From Pseudomonas mosselii (GTDB taxonomy: Bacteria; Pseudomonadota; Gammaproteobacteria; Pseudomonadales; Pseudomonadaceae): DNA of 64,000 bases. The stretch is from assembly GCF_019823065.1 (NCBI RefSeq), contig NZ_CP081966.1:4433501-4497500 (forward strand). Direction: 5' to 3'. The notes beneath the pieces are model-generated. The model worked only from the letters and a program-made list of their open reading frames with translations, was not told the DNA's origin and ran no database searches. This document shows, piece after piece, positions 26,529 through 38,195 of the stretch; the first letter of the stretch is position 1, and each line of letters opens with the position of its first letter. The translations under genes were made by a program, and so were the position numbers.

Positions 26529-27356
26529 TTACTTGGCCTGGTAAATGATCCCTGGACTGCACTGGACCATCTGATAGTGGTCCGGCAACCCGTTGAGCGC
26601 CTCGGACGCGCCAAGGAACAGGTAGCCACCAGGCTTGAGCGTGCTGTGAATGCGCATGAGGATGTCCTTCTTGACCTGAGCCGAGAAGTAGATCAGCACG
26701 TTGCGACAGAACACGATGTCGAATTTGCCCAGCGGCGCATAGCTGTCGAGCAGGTTGTACGAACGGAACTCAACGCGACTGCGGATCGGCGGCTTGACCG
26801 CCCAGCGCCCCGGCCCCTTGGGGTCGAAGTAGCGCTGCAGGCGCTCCTGGGACAGGCCACGGGCAATGGCCAGACTGTCGTACTCGCCAGTCTTGCAGTT
26901 GTTGAGCATGGCGCCGGACAGGTCGGTGGCAACAATCTGCGCGCCCATCTTCAACTGGCCGAGGTTGGTGCGCTCGAACTCGTCGATCGACATCGAGATC
27001 GAATACGGCTCCTGCCCCGACGAACAGGCCGCCGACCAGATGCGCAGCCGCTGGCCCGGATTGTTCTTGATGAACTCCGGGATCACCTTGCTCTTGAGCA
27101 CTTCGAACGGGTAGGTGTCGCGAAACCACAGCGTCTCGTTGGTGGTCATGGCATCGACCACCTGCTCGCGCAAACCACTGCGTGGCTGGGTCTGGATGCG
27201 CTGCACCAATTCGCCCAGCGACTTGATGCCCTGTTGCTCCATCAGCTTGTTGAGACGGCTGGAGACCAGGTACTGCTTATTCTCGCCCAGCAGGATGCCA
27301 CAGGCTTTCTCCAGGAAGACCCGGAACTGTTCGAAATCCAAATTACCCGTAGACAA
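26529..27356 (-). CDS. cheR: Chemotaxis protein methyltransferase CheR
   Basis: CheR (275 aa) uses SAM to methylate glutamates of chemoreceptors. The N-terminal helical domain is followed by the methyltransferase fold, with the SAM-binding segment LRIWSAACSSGQEPYSISM near residues 98-116 and FDIVFCRNVLIYF further on. Translation begins at a TTG (27356) with AGAGG about 8 bases upstream; the family N-terminus MSTGNLDFEQ supports this start. It lies 51 bp after cheV at the edge of the flagellar cluster. Confidence 0.95.
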   Translation of the reverse strand: MSTGNLDFEQFRVFLEKACGILLGENKQYLVSSRLNKLMEQQGIKSLGELVQRIQTQPRSGLREQVVDAMTTNETLWFRDTYPFEVLKSKVIPEFIKNNPGQRLRIWSAACSSGQEPYSISMSIDEFERTNLGQLKMGAQIVATDLSGAMLNNCKTGEYDSLAIARGLSQERLQRYFDPKGPGRWAVKPPIRSRVEFRSYNLLDSYAPLGKFDIVFCRNVLIYFSAQVKKDILMRIHSTLKPGGYLFLGASEALNGLPDHYQMVQCSPGIIYQAK

Positions 27357-27407
27357 TGCTGCCGCCTCTTCTTAAATCGCTAGCGCCGGGGACGAGCCCC
27401 GGCCGTT

Positions 27408-28337
27408 TCAATGACTCGCCTTGATCCGATCGACCACGCGCTGGGCAAGATCGTCCGGCCTGAACTTGGCCAGGAAGTCATCAGCACCGACCTTCTTGAC
27501 CATCGCCTGGTTGAATACCCCGGACAGCGAAGTATGCAGGCAGATGTGCAGCTTTTGCATACGCGGATCGCTGCGGATCTCCGCCGTGAGGGTATAGCCG
27601 TCCATTTCCGGCATTTCAATATCCGAGATCATCATGAGGAACTCTTCCTCCGGACGCTTGCCCTCGTCCACCAGCTTACGCAGGTAGTCCAGGGCCTGGC
27701 GACCGTCGTTGAGCGCCACCACCTCGACCCCCACGGTCTGCAGGCAACGGCTCACCTGCTTGCGCGCCACCGACGAATCATCGACCGTCAGCACCCGCAA
27801 CATCACCGCCTTGTCCTGCACCTCGGCATCGATCACCCCCTCGGACACCGACTCGGACGACGGCGCCACTTCGGCCAGCACCTTCTCGACATCGATGATC
27901 TCGACCATGCGATTGTCGACCCGGGTCACGGCGGTCAGGTAGTGATCGCGCCCGGTGCCCTTGGGTGGCGGATGGATCTCTTCCCAGTTCATGTTGACGA
28001 TGCGCTCGACCGAGTGCACCAGGAAGCCCTGGGTCTTGGTGTTGTACTCGGTGATGATCACGAAACTGTTGCGCGTTTCTTCCTTCAACTGCGGAAGGCC
28101 AGTGGCCATCGACAGGTCAAGGATCGGGATGGTCGCCCCCCGAATGTTGGCCACACCGCGCACCACCGGATGGGATCTGGGCAGAAGCGTCAGGTCCGGG
28201 CACTGCAGCACCTCCCGCACCTTGAACACATTGATGCCGTAGAGCTGATCGCCATTGAGGCGAAACAAAAGCAGCTCCAGGCGGTTCTGCCCCACCAGTT
28301 GCGTGCGCTGGTTGACCGAATCCATCACTCCAGCCAT
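27408..28337 (-). CDS. cheV: Chemotaxis coupling/receiver protein CheV
   Basis: CheV (309 aa) joins a CheW-like coupling domain (about 15-165) to a receiver domain (about 180-305) with phospho-acceptor D239 in MMISDIEMPEMDG. It links receptors to CheA and may act in adaptation. ATG 28337 (MAGVMDSVNQRTQ) has AAGGAG six bases upstream. It is co-directional with cheR and divergent from flgA. Confidence 0.95.
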   Translation of the reverse strand: MAGVMDSVNQRTQLVGQNRLELLLFRLNGDQLYGINVFKVREVLQCPDLTLLPRSHPVVRGVANIRGATIPILDLSMATGLPQLKEETRNSFVIITEYNTKTQGFLVHSVERIVNMNWEEIHPPPKGTGRDHYLTAVTRVDNRMVEIIDVEKVLAEVAPSSESVSEGVIDAEVQDKAVMLRVLTVDDSSVARKQVSRCLQTVGVEVVALNDGRQALDYLRKLVDEGKRPEEEFLMMISDIEMPEMDGYTLTAEIRSDPRMQKLHICLHTSLSGVFNQAMVKKVGADDFLAKFRPDDLAQRVVDRIKASH

Positions 28338-28372
28338 GCCAGACTCCTTCAACGATTGCCTAAGTACCGAAT

Positions 28373-28387
28373 CGGCACGGGCTTTGC
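28373..28387 (+). promoter_or_regulatory. Sigma-54 promoter of flgA
   Basis: The plus strand reads CGGCAC-GGGCT-TTGC, one mismatch from consensus. The predicted start site is about 28399, only two bases before the flgA ATG at 28401. Confidence 0.72.
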
Positions 28388-28400
28388 TTTTTTGAACGCC

Positions 28401-29150
28401 ATGTACACGAAAACGACAAATTTCCGACGACTGACGCGCCTGCTGACCGGCTCACTGGCCGCCCTGTGCCTGCTGGCACCCGGCATTCGTACGCTGGCGG
28501 ACTCTTTTACCTTGCCTGAACAGCTTATCGGTGTCACTCAGGGGTTTCTTGAGTTCACCGTAGAGGATTATCTGGCGACGACCCAAACCCCGGGCCGCTA
28601 CGAAATCCAGGTCAATACCCTGGACCCGCGCCTGCGCATGCCCCAATGCAGCCAGCAATTGGATGCCTCGCTGGAAAGTTCGACGCCGCTCGGGCGGGTC
28701 ACGGTACGGGTACGCTGCGACAGTGCCGCGCCCTGGACGGTGTTCGTCCCGGCACAGGTCCGCCTGCTGCGCGATGTGGTGGTCATGACGCGCCCCCTGA
28801 AGCGCGAAAGCGTGGTGACCGAAGGCGATGTGGCCATGCGCGAGCGCGATGTCGGCAGCCTCGGCCCAGGCTACCTGACCCAGCTCGACCAGGCCGTGGG
28901 CATGAAGCTGCTGCGCCCCACTGTGCTCGACCAGGTACTGACGCAACAGCACCTGGAACAGGCCGAGGTGGTTCGCAAGGGCGACCATGTGGTGATCATC
29001 GCCCGCAGCGGCAGCCTGAGCGTGCGCATGCCGGGCGAGGCACTGGACAAGGGCGGCCTGCAGACGCAGATCCGCGTGCGCAACCTGAATTCCAGGCGCG
29101 TGGTCAAGGCGCGGGTCACAGGCCCCGGCCAGGTCGAGGTGGCCATGTAA
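28401..29150 (+). CDS. flgA: Flagellar P-ring assembly chaperone FlgA
   Basis: FlgA (249 aa) is a periplasmic chaperone for P-ring assembly. A signal peptide (RRLTRLLTGSLAALCLLAPG, cleavage near ADSF) and a C-terminal SAF-type domain (about 115-249, VVMTRPLKRESVVTEGDVAM) are visible. I chose ATG 28401 because it keeps the signal sequence. It has no ribosome-binding site and lies right at the predicted sigma-54 transcription start, which is unusual. The open frame upstream overlaps cheV on the other strand and is not coding. Confidence 0.92.
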   Translation: MYTKTTNFRRLTRLLTGSLAALCLLAPGIRTLADSFTLPEQLIGVTQGFLEFTVEDYLATTQTPGRYEIQVNTLDPRLRMPQCSQQLDASLESSTPLGRVTVRVRCDSAAPWTVFVPAQVRLLRDVVVMTRPLKRESVVTEGDVAMRERDVGSLGPGYLTQLDQAVGMKLLRPTVLDQVLTQQHLEQAEVVRKGDHVVIIARSGSLSVRMPGEALDKGGLQTQIRVRNLNSRRVVKARVTGPGQVEVAM

Positions 29151-29262
29151 CACACCGTGTCGGGATAATGACAGAACGCTGGCGATGTGGAACCGCGCGC
29201 CCTAAACTGTGTCACAAATCGGGTTGCGCACCTGTACCTGGAGGCACTGATGCATTCACACC

Positions 29263-29289
29263 TAAAGTTTTGCTCAGGCTGGCCGAAAA
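29263..29289 (+). promoter_or_regulatory. FliA (sigma-28) promoter of flgMN
   Basis: TAAAGTTT, 11 bases, then GCCGAAAA: one mismatch from the sigma-28 consensus TAAAGTTT-N11-GCCGATAA. It lies 35 bp before the flgM start. FliA control of its own anti-sigma factor is the known feedback loop. Confidence 0.85.
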
Positions 29290-29324
29290 CCAGGCATGCG
29301 TCCTAATTCCCAGGGGTTCTGAAC

Positions 29325-29639
29325 ATGGTCATCGACTTCAGTCGTCTCAACAACTCTCCGTCCGTCACGGGCGGCGTTCGCGGCAATGCCGCGCCAGGCA
29401 ACGCCGAAAAAGCCGGCGAAGCCAGTGAAGCGCCAAAGCGCGCCAATGCCAGCGGAGAAGCGGTACACCTGAGCCCAGAGGCCCAGCAATTGCAGAAGAT
29501 CAGCGACAAGCTGCGCGATCAGCCGACCGTCAACAGCGCCCGCGTGGCCGAGTTGAAGCAGGCCATCGCAGACGGCAGCTACAAGGTCGATGCCGACCGG
29601 GTCGCCAGCAAACTGCTTGATTTCGAAGCCCAGCGCTGA
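29325..29639 (+). CDS. flgM: Anti-sigma-28 factor FlgM
   Basis: FlgM (104 aa) holds FliA inactive until the hook is complete and is then exported. The disordered Ala/Gly-rich N-terminal half and the C-terminal FliA-binding helices ([20 protein letters not shown]) match the family. It is followed 47 bp later by flgN and preceded by a FliA promoter. Confidence 0.95.
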   Translation: MVIDFSRLNNSPSVTGGVRGNAAPGNAEKAGEASEAPKRANASGEAVHLSPEAQQLQKISDKLRDQPTVNSARVAELKQAIADGSYKVDADRVASKLLDFEAQR

Positions 29640-29686
29640 CCTTCAGGCGCGCTGACTTCAAGGACGCAACACGCCAAGAGTTAGCC

Positions 29687-30154
29687 ATGCACGACACTAC
29701 CCTGCTGCAACTGATTGAAAACGACATAGCGCCGACGCAGGAACTGCTCGAGCTTCTGCAGAACGAAGCGATAGCCCTGCACGGTCGGGACATGATGGCC
29801 CTGGAGCAAATCCTGGCCCGCAAGCAGTCGTTGATCATCTTGCTCGAGCAGCAGGGCAAGCGGCGCAGTCAGCTGCTCCTCGAACTCGGCCTGAGTGCCG
29901 ACCGCGAGGGGGCCCAGGCACTGGCCGCACAGTCGAGCAATGGCGAGGCCATCATGAGCCGGCTCGATGCACTGGGCGAGCTGATGGATGCCTGCCGGCA
30001 GGTCAACGAGACCAATGGCCGGATCATCCAGGTGCAACAACAGACCACGGCGAACCAGATCAGAATCCTTCAGGGTGGCGATTCCCCGTCGCTCTACGAC
30101 AGCCGTGGCGGCACCTCGCCAATGGCCAAGCCCCGCGCACTCAGCCAAGTGTGA
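29687..30154 (+). CDS. flgN: Flagellar export chaperone FlgN
   Basis: FlgN (155 aa) chaperones the hook-associated proteins FlgK and FlgL. It is almost wholly helical, with long leucine-rich heptads (TTLLQLIENDIAPTQELLEL and ALEQILARKQSLIILLEQQG) and the C-terminal segment CRQVNETNGRIIQ. It is co-transcribed with flgM. The assignment is strong from the sequence pattern and the flgA-flgM-flgN context. Confidence 0.93.
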   Translation: MHDTTLLQLIENDIAPTQELLELLQNEAIALHGRDMMALEQILARKQSLIILLEQQGKRRSQLLLELGLSADREGAQALAAQSSNGEAIMSRLDALGELMDACRQVNETNGRIIQVQQQTTANQIRILQGGDSPSLYDSRGGTSPMAKPRALSQV

Positions 30155-30192
30155 TTAGTTCTATCTTATTTGTACCAAGACACGGAACATAC

Positions 30193-30229
30193 TGGCAAAA
30201 TGCCGTAACTTGCGTGTGCCGTTTTGCCT
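30193..30229. promoter_or_regulatory. Inverted pair of AmrZ-like boxes before the PilZ gene
   Basis: TGGCAAAATGCC at 30193-30204 and, on the other strand, AGGCAAAACGGC at 30218-30229 resemble the AmrZ core GGCAAAACGCC. Together they form an inverted repeat (GGCAAAA/TTTTGCC) just before the ribosome-binding site. They could be a repressor operator or an RNA hairpin in the leader. Confidence 0.45.
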
Positions 30230-30244
30230 GGAGATTGATAACCC

Positions 30245-30988
30245 GTGTTCAATGAATCCGATGCGCCCCAGCCACCAAAGGTGCTCACCACCCCTTTGGA
30301 GATCACGGCCAACTTGCGCCAGTTGCTGGATAGCCACGACCCGCTGATCATCAGCTTCCACGAGCGCAGCCAGCGATTCCAGAGCTATGTGGTGCACGTC
30401 GACCGGGACAACGGCGTCCTGGCACTGGATGAAATGATCCCCCGCGATGGCGAAAAGTACATCGAGAACGGCGAGTCGTTCCGCGTCGAAGGCTTCCATG
30501 ACGGCGTGCGCATCGCCTGGGAGTCCAGCACACCACTGACCATCACCGAGATCGACGGCCATCGCTGCTACCGCGGCCCACTGCCTGAGGAAGTGACCTA
30601 TCACCAGCGTCGCAACGCCTTCCGCGCCGCGCTGAAGCTATCGCAACTGGTCGACATCACCCTCGACGGCGCCCACCTCAAGGGCAACGGCGCCCTGCGC
30701 GGCAAACTGCTGGACATCTCCGCCACCGGCTGCAAGCTGCGCTTCGACGGCAACGTCGAGGACCGCCTGCAACTGGGCCAGGTCTACGAGCGCTTCAAGG
30801 CCGGCAACCCGCTGGGCCTGACCGACACCCTGGTAGAACTGCGTCACCTGCACTTCGAGGAACGCATCAACACCACCTTCGCCGGGGTGCGCTTCCATAA
30901 CCTCAACGGTCAGGCTCAGCGCAAGATCGAGAGTTTCGTCTATCAACTGCAGCGCGAGGCACGGCGGTTCGACAAAGACGACTATTGA
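30245..30988 (+). CDS. ycgR: c-di-GMP-binding flagellar brake protein (YcgR/FlgZ family)
   Basis: This 247-aa protein has an N-terminal YcgR domain (about 15-115) and a C-terminal PilZ domain (about 118-240). The c-di-GMP motifs are intact: the Arg motif around R122-R127 (QRRNAFR) and D157-x-S159-xx-G162 (DISATG). Such proteins slow the motor when c-di-GMP is high; in fluorescent pseudomonads the gene follows flgMN and is called flgZ. Start at GTG 30245 with TGGAG upstream. Confidence 0.94.
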   Translation: MFNESDAPQPPKVLTTPLEITANLRQLLDSHDPLIISFHERSQRFQSYVVHVDRDNGVLALDEMIPRDGEKYIENGESFRVEGFHDGVRIAWESSTPLTITEIDGHRCYRGPLPEEVTYHQRRNAFRAALKLSQLVDITLDGAHLKGNGALRGKLLDISATGCKLRFDGNVEDRLQLGQVYERFKAGNPLGLTDTLVELRHLHFEERINTTFAGVRFHNLNGQAQRKIESFVYQLQREARRFDKDDY

Positions 30989-31007
30989 GCGTCGCCAGGA
31001 CATGATA

Positions 31008-31032
31008 AACGCCACCCCATGGGTGGCGTTTT
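31008..31032. terminator. Bidirectional terminator between ycgR and the MFS gene
   Basis: The perfect stem AACGCCACCC/GGGTGGCGTT with a 3-nt loop lies between two convergent genes, 19 bp after one stop and 5 bp from the other. Confidence 0.85.
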
Positions 31033-31036
31033 GCAT

Positions 31037-32368
31037 TCAGCGAGTAGCTGATTTGCTCGTCTCGCTTTCCCGCTCCATGCCGGCCTCCTCTTCGGTATCT
31101 TCCGCCGCCACCGGCGCCTGCATAACCTCCTGCACGGTCTGCTCATCGACCCGAGGGTCAAGGGCTGCCGACAAGGGCGAGCCGGCCGCCGGCATGGCCA
31201 CGTGCCCAAGCGGCGCATCCTGGACCTGGTGCAGCCCGGTGACTGCCTTGGGCCGGATACGCCAGACCAGTACCAGGGCGAAGAATACGAAGAAGGCATA
31301 CAGCATCTGCGCGCCCAGCAGCTTCATCAGCACCCCGGCCGCCAGCGGCCCGATGCAGGCGCCCACGCCATAAGTGACCAGCAGCATGGCGGTCAACGAG
31401 ACCCGCCGCTCGCTTTCCACATGGTCGTTGGAGAACGCCACCGCCAGCGGATACAGGCAGAACTGCAGCAGCGATATGACGAAACCGATGCCGAACAACA
31501 GCGCCAACGGCACGCCTGGCAGGATCGCCAGCGGCGCCGAGGCCAGGGCCAGGCCGATCGCCACGCCACGTATCAGCACGGCGCGATCATAGCGGTCGGA
31601 CAACCAGCCCAACGGCCACTGCACGAGCAGGCCGGCGAAAATACAACTGCCCATGAACAGGCCGATCTGCTCGGTGGTAAGCCCCTGGCTGGACGCATAC
31701 AACGGCGCCAAGCCATAGAACGAACCGACGATCAGACCCGAGCCAAGTACCGTGGACAGCGACTGGGGCACACGCTTGATGAAAAACTTCGGCTCCATCG
31801 GCGCCGGCCGCAATGGCGCGGGGTGGATACGTCGGGTCATGGCCACGGGCACCAGGCACAGGGCAAAGCACATCGCCACGAGCATCAGCAACTCAGGCCC
31901 AAGCTGCGGATGCACCACCAGGATCAACTGGCCAAGCACCAGCCCCAAATAGGAAGCGATCATGTAGCCGCTGAACACCGCGCCGCGATGCTTGGCATCG
32001 GCCTGCTCGTTGAGCCAGCTCTCGATGACCATGTACTGGCACATCATCCCCAGGCCGACGATCATGCGCAGCCCGACCCAGGCCGGCAGCCAGCTGGTCA
32101 GCCCGTGCCCGAGCACCGCCGCGCCGACAATGCCGGCACAGGTGGCGTAGGCGCGGATATGCCCGACCCGGCCAATCAGCCGGTGCCCGACCTTGCCGCC
32201 TACCGCCAGGCCGAAGTAGTTGGCCGCCATCAGCGCACCGATCCACAGGCTGTCGACATGGTCGGCGGCCAGACGCAGGGCCAGGTAGGTACTGAGCAGA
32301 CCCGAACCGATCAGCATCATCAGGGCGGCGAAGTACAACGACTGAAACGGCTTCCAGATATTTCGCAT
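31037..32368 (-). CDS. MFS transporter
   Basis: This 443-aa major facilitator transporter has about 12 membrane segments (for example SLYFAALMMLIGSGLLSTYL and LLFGIGFVISLLQFCLYPLA), a cytoplasmic loop near the middle and a polar C-terminal tail of about 60 residues rich in Glu and Thr. I prefer ATG 32368 (MRNIWKPFQS) over the TTG four codons upstream. An AAGGAG lies somewhat far (13 bases) from the ATG. It resembles the YcaD-type MFS group, but the substrate is unknown. It has no clear operon partner; the next gene upstream ends 130 bp away with its own hairpin. Confidence 0.85.
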   Translation of the reverse strand: MRNIWKPFQSLYFAALMMLIGSGLLSTYLALRLAADHVDSLWIGALMAANYFGLAVGGKVGHRLIGRVGHIRAYATCAGIVGAAVLGHGLTSWLPAWVGLRMIVGLGMMCQYMVIESWLNEQADAKHRGAVFSGYMIASYLGLVLGQLILVVHPQLGPELLMLVAMCFALCLVPVAMTRRIHPAPLRPAPMEPKFFIKRVPQSLSTVLGSGLIVGSFYGLAPLYASSQGLTTEQIGLFMGSCIFAGLLVQWPLGWLSDRYDRAVLIRGVAIGLALASAPLAILPGVPLALLFGIGFVISLLQFCLYPLAVAFSNDHVESERRVSLTAMLLVTYGVGACIGPLAAGVLMKLLGAQMLYAFFVFFALVLVWRIRPKAVTGLHQVQDAPLGHVAMPAAGSPLSAALDPRVDEQTVQEVMQAPVAAEDTEEEAGMERESETSKSATR

Positions 32369-32442
32369 ACGTCCCGTCAAGCTCCTTGATCTGGTGGCGC
32401 GAGGTTGCCGCCAAGCATAAAAGCAAATTCACTGCAGCGCAG

Positions 32443-32473
32443 GCCCCCGGCGGCTAAATCGGCCGCCGGGGGC
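32443..32473 (-). terminator. Stem-loop after the glutamine synthetase-like gene
   Basis: GCCCCCGGCGGC pairs with GCCGCCGGGGGC around 7 nt. It lies 26 bp past the stop codon. The T-run is weak, so termination is likely but not certain. Confidence 0.55.
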
Positions 32474-32498
32474 GCATCCAGTAGCGGTCGTGTCGCGC

Positions 32499-33842
32499 TC
32501 AGGCTTGCGCGGCCAGCACGCGGCGCTCCCAGGGCGTGATCTCATCGAAGAAATCGCTCAGCTCCAGGGTCTTGGTGGCGATGTAGCCTTCGATGAACTC
32601 CCTGCCGAACAGTTCCCGCGCCAGGTTGCTGCGCTTGAGGCGTTCCAGCGCGGCGTGCAGCGTACAGGGCAGGCTCAGGTGCTCGGGCACCTCGAACTCG
32701 CCCTGGATCGCCGGCGTTGGCGCGATCTGGCGCTCGATGCCATGCAGGCCGGCGGCAAGGCTCGCGGCGATGGCCAGGTAGGGGTTGGCGTCGGCGCCCG
32801 GCAGGCGGTTCTCCACCCGCCGGGCCGCAGGTGAGCTGGCCGGGATGCGCAGGCCCGCGGCGCGATTGTCCTCGGACCAGCAGGCGTTGTTCGGCGACGC
32901 ATAGGGGTGGCACAGCCGCTGGTAGGAATTGACGTTAGGCGCGAACAGCAGGGTGAAGTCAGCCAGGCAAGCCTGCAGGCCACCGATGAAATGGTGGAAG
33001 GTGTCGGTCGCCCTGCCCTGCTCGTCGCTAAATACATTGCGCCCGCTGGCGCTGTCGACCAGGCTCTGGTGGATATGCATCGAGCTACCGGGCGTGTGCG
33101 CCAGTGGTTTGGCCATGCACACCACGGTCAGGCCGTGCTTGAGCGCGACCTCCTTGAGCAGGTGCTTGAACAGGAAGGTCTGGTCGGCCAGCAGCAACGG
33201 GTCACCGTGCAGCAGGTTGATCTCGAACTGGCTTACGCCCATCTCGTGCATGAAGGTGTCACGCGGCAGGCCCAACGCCGCCATGCAGCGGTACACCTCG
33301 TTGAAGAACGGACGCAGACCGTTGTTGGAGCTGACGCTGAAGGCCGAGTGCCCCATTTCCCGACGCCCGTCCTTGCCCAGCGGCGGCTGGAACGGCAGGG
33401 TCGGGTCGCTGTTGGCGGCAAACACGAAAAACTCAAGCTCTGTCGCCACCACCGGCGCCAGCCCGCGCTCGGCATAGCGGGCAATCACCGCCTTGAGCTG
33501 GCCACGACTGGACAGCCCCGAGGGCGTGCCATCGAGTTCCACCGCGTCGCAGATCGCCAGGGCCCGAGGCTCGTCGCTCCAGGGCAGACGGTGGATCTGC
33601 GAAGGCGCCGCCACCAGCGCCAGATCGCCGTCGTCGCTGCCATAGTATTTGGCCGCCGGGTAACCGCCCATGATGCACTGCAGCAGGACCCCACGGGCCA
33701 TCTGCAGGCGGCGGCCTTCGAGGAAACCCTCTGCGGTCATCACCTTGCCGCGAGGCACGCCGTTAAGGTCGGGGGTGACGCATTCGATTTCATCGATGCC
33801 CTTGAAGTGCGCTGCCTGGGCGCGCGGGCCTTCGGTCGTCAT
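32499..33842 (-). CDS. Glutamine synthetase family protein, probably gamma-glutamylpolyamine synthetase
   Basis: This 447-aa protein is a type I GS-fold ligase without the N-terminal features of housekeeping GlnA. It has catalytic-domain motifs TELEFFVF, SQFEINLLHGDPLLLADQTF, GSSMHIHQSL and the nucleotide-binding segment NNACWSEDNRAAGLRIP. Related Pseudomonas enzymes (PuuA/PauA type) ligate glutamate to polyamines or other amines. The ATG at 33842 has AAGGA seven bases upstream. It lies beside bkdR and no polyamine genes, so the amine substrate cannot be assigned. Confidence 0.85.
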   Translation of the reverse strand: MTTEGPRAQAAHFKGIDEIECVTPDLNGVPRGKVMTAEGFLEGRRLQMARGVLLQCIMGGYPAAKYYGSDDGDLALVAAPSQIHRLPWSDEPRALAICDAVELDGTPSGLSSRGQLKAVIARYAERGLAPVVATELEFFVFAANSDPTLPFQPPLGKDGRREMGHSAFSVSSNNGLRPFFNEVYRCMAALGLPRDTFMHEMGVSQFEINLLHGDPLLLADQTFLFKHLLKEVALKHGLTVVCMAKPLAHTPGSSMHIHQSLVDSASGRNVFSDEQGRATDTFHHFIGGLQACLADFTLLFAPNVNSYQRLCHPYASPNNACWSEDNRAAGLRIPASSPAARRVENRLPGADANPYLAIAASLAAGLHGIERQIAPTPAIQGEFEVPEHLSLPCTLHAALERLKRSNLARELFGREFIEGYIATKTLELSDFFDEITPWERRVLAAQA

Positions 33843-33944
33843 GACGCTGTCCTTCTTGTTGTGTTCGCATGCCGGGAATGGCGACACACACAACATAGGC
33901 CGGGGGTGTTTAAAATATCAAGCACCCCAGGCAACTTGCCCGGA

Positions 33945-34433
33945 TCATTGCTCGCGCAGGGTCATGCCATTGGCCGGCAACGGCAGCGCGGTCTTGTAGC
34001 GCACCTGCTTCAGCGCAAAGCTGGAGCGAATGTTCGCCACTCCGGGCAAGCGCGTGAGGTAATCGAGGAAGCGCTCCAGCGCCTGGATGCTCGGCAGCAG
34101 CACCCGCAGCAGGTAATCCGGATCCCCGGTCATCAGGTAGCACTCCATGACCTCAGGCCGTTCGGCAATCTCCTCCTCGAAACGGTGCAGCGACTGCTCC
34201 ACCTGCTTCTCCAGGCTGACGTGGATGAACACATTCACATCCAGCCCCAGCGCCTCGGGCGATAGCAACGTGACCTGCTGGCGGATCACCCCCAACTCCT
34301 CCATGGCCTTGACCCGGTTGAAGCACGGCGTGGGCGACAGGTTGACCGAGCGCGCAAGCTCGGCGTTGGTGATGCGGGCATTTTCCTGCAGGCTGTTGAG
34401 GATGCCGATATCCGTTCGATCCAGTTTACGCAT
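33945..34433 (-). CDS. bkdR: Lrp/AsnC-family activator BkdR
   Basis: BkdR (162 aa) is the Lrp-like activator of the divergent bkd operon, known in P. putida to respond to branched-chain amino acids. The N-terminal HTH ([20 protein letters not shown], then [20 protein letters not shown]) is followed by an RAM ligand-binding domain ([20 protein letters not shown]). The 198-bp divergent region to bkdA1 is the expected binding zone. Confidence 0.95.
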   Translation of the reverse strand: MRKLDRTDIGILNSLQENARITNAELARSVNLSPTPCFNRVKAMEELGVIRQQVTLLSPEALGLDVNVFIHVSLEKQVEQSLHRFEEEIAERPEVMECYLMTGDPDYLLRVLLPSIQALERFLDYLTRLPGVANIRSSFALKQVRYKTALPLPANGMTLREQ

Positions 34434-35864
<1,431 letters not shown>

Positions 35865-35865
35865 G

Positions 35866-36924
<1,059 letters not shown>

Positions 36925-38193
36925 ATGGGCACGCACGTCATCAAGATGCCGGACATTGGCGAAGGCATCGCGCAGGTCGAGTTGGTGGAATGGTTCGTCA
37001 AGGTCGGCGACATGATCGCCGAGGACCAGGTGGTGGCCGATGTCATGACCGACAAGGCCACCGTGGAAATCCCCTCGCCGGTCAGCGGCAAGGTATTGGC
37101 CCTGGGTGGCCAGCCGGGTGAAGTGATGGCGGTCGGCAGCGAGCTGATCCGCATCGAGGTCGAAGGCAGCGGCAACCATGTCGACGCGCCCCAGGCCAAG
37201 CCGGCGGAACCGGAACCGGCGCAGGTCAAGGCCGCGGCCCAACCCGAGCCACGCATCGAAGCACAACCCCAGGTTGCCGCGACCCACGCCGCCGCGCCTA
37301 TCGTGCCGCGCGAAGCCCACGACAAGCCACTGGCCTCCCCGGCCGTGCGCAAACGCGCCCTGGACGCCGGGATCGAGCTGCGCTACGTGCATGGCAGCGG
37401 CCCGGCCGGGCGCATCTTGCATGAAGACCTCGACGCCTTCATCAGTAAACCGCAGAGCAGCGCCGGCCAGGCGCCGAGCGGCTACGGCAAGCGCACTGAC
37501 AGCGAGCAGGTGCCGGTTATCGGCCTGCGCCGCAAGATCGCCCAACGCATGCAGGACGCCAAGCGCCGTGTCGCCCACTTCAGCTACGTCGAGGAAATCG
37601 ACGTCACCAACCTGGAAGCCTTGCGCCAGCAGCTCAACGCCAAGTACGGCGACAGCCGCGGCAAGCTGACCCTGCTGCCGTTCCTGGTGCGCGCCATGGT
37701 CGTCGCCCTGCGCGACTTCCCGCAGATCAACGCCACCTACGACGACGAGGCCCAGGTCATCACCCGCCACGGCGCGGTGCATGTCGGCATCGCCACCCAG
37801 GGCGACAACGGCCTGATGGTGCCGGTACTGCGCCACGCCGAGGCCGGCAACCTGTGGAGCAACGCCGGCGAAATCGCCCGCGTGGCCCACGCCGCGCGCA
37901 ACAACAAGGCCAGCCGCGAGGAGCTGTCCGGCTCGACCATCACCCTGACCAGCCTCGGCGCCTTGGGCGGCATCGTCAGCACCCCGGTGGTCAACACCCC
38001 GGAAGTGGCGATCGTCGGCGTCAACCGCATGGTCGAACGGCCGGTGGTGATCGATGGCCAGATCGTTGTGCGCAAGATGATGAACCTGTCCAGCTCGTTC
38101 GACCACCGCGTGGTCGACGGCATGGATGCCGCCCTGTTCATCCAGGCCGTGCGCGGCCTGCTGGAACAGCCCGCCTGCCTGTTTGTGGAGTGA
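36925..38193 (+). CDS. bkdB: Branched-chain 2-oxoacid dehydrogenase E2 (lipoamide acyltransferase)
   Basis: BkdB (422 aa) is the dihydrolipoyl acyltransferase core. The lipoyl domain (1-80) carries the lipoylated K44 in [13 protein letters not shown]. An Ala/Pro linker is followed by a peripheral subunit-binding domain (about 132-170, [20 protein letters not shown]). The acyltransferase domain has the catalytic [14 protein letters not shown] near the C-terminus. It starts immediately after the bkdA2 stop. Confidence 0.97.
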   Translation: MGTHVIKMPDIGEGIAQVELVEWFVKVGDMIAEDQVVADVMTDKATVEIPSPVSGKVLALGGQPGEVMAVGSELIRIEVEGSGNHVDAPQAKPAEPEPAQVKAAAQPEPRIEAQPQVAATHAAAPIVPREAHDKPLASPAVRKRALDAGIELRYVHGSGPAGRILHEDLDAFISKPQSSAGQAPSGYGKRTDSEQVPVIGLRRKIAQRMQDAKRRVAHFSYVEEIDVTNLEALRQQLNAKYGDSRGKLTLLPFLVRAMVVALRDFPQINATYDDEAQVITRHGAVHVGIATQGDNGLMVPVLRHAEAGNLWSNAGEIARVAHAARNNKASREELSGSTITLTSLGALGGIVSTPVVNTPEVAIVGVNRMVERPVVIDGQIVVRKMMNLSSSFDHRVVDGMDAALFIQAVRGLLEQPACLFVE

Positions 38194-38195
38194 TC

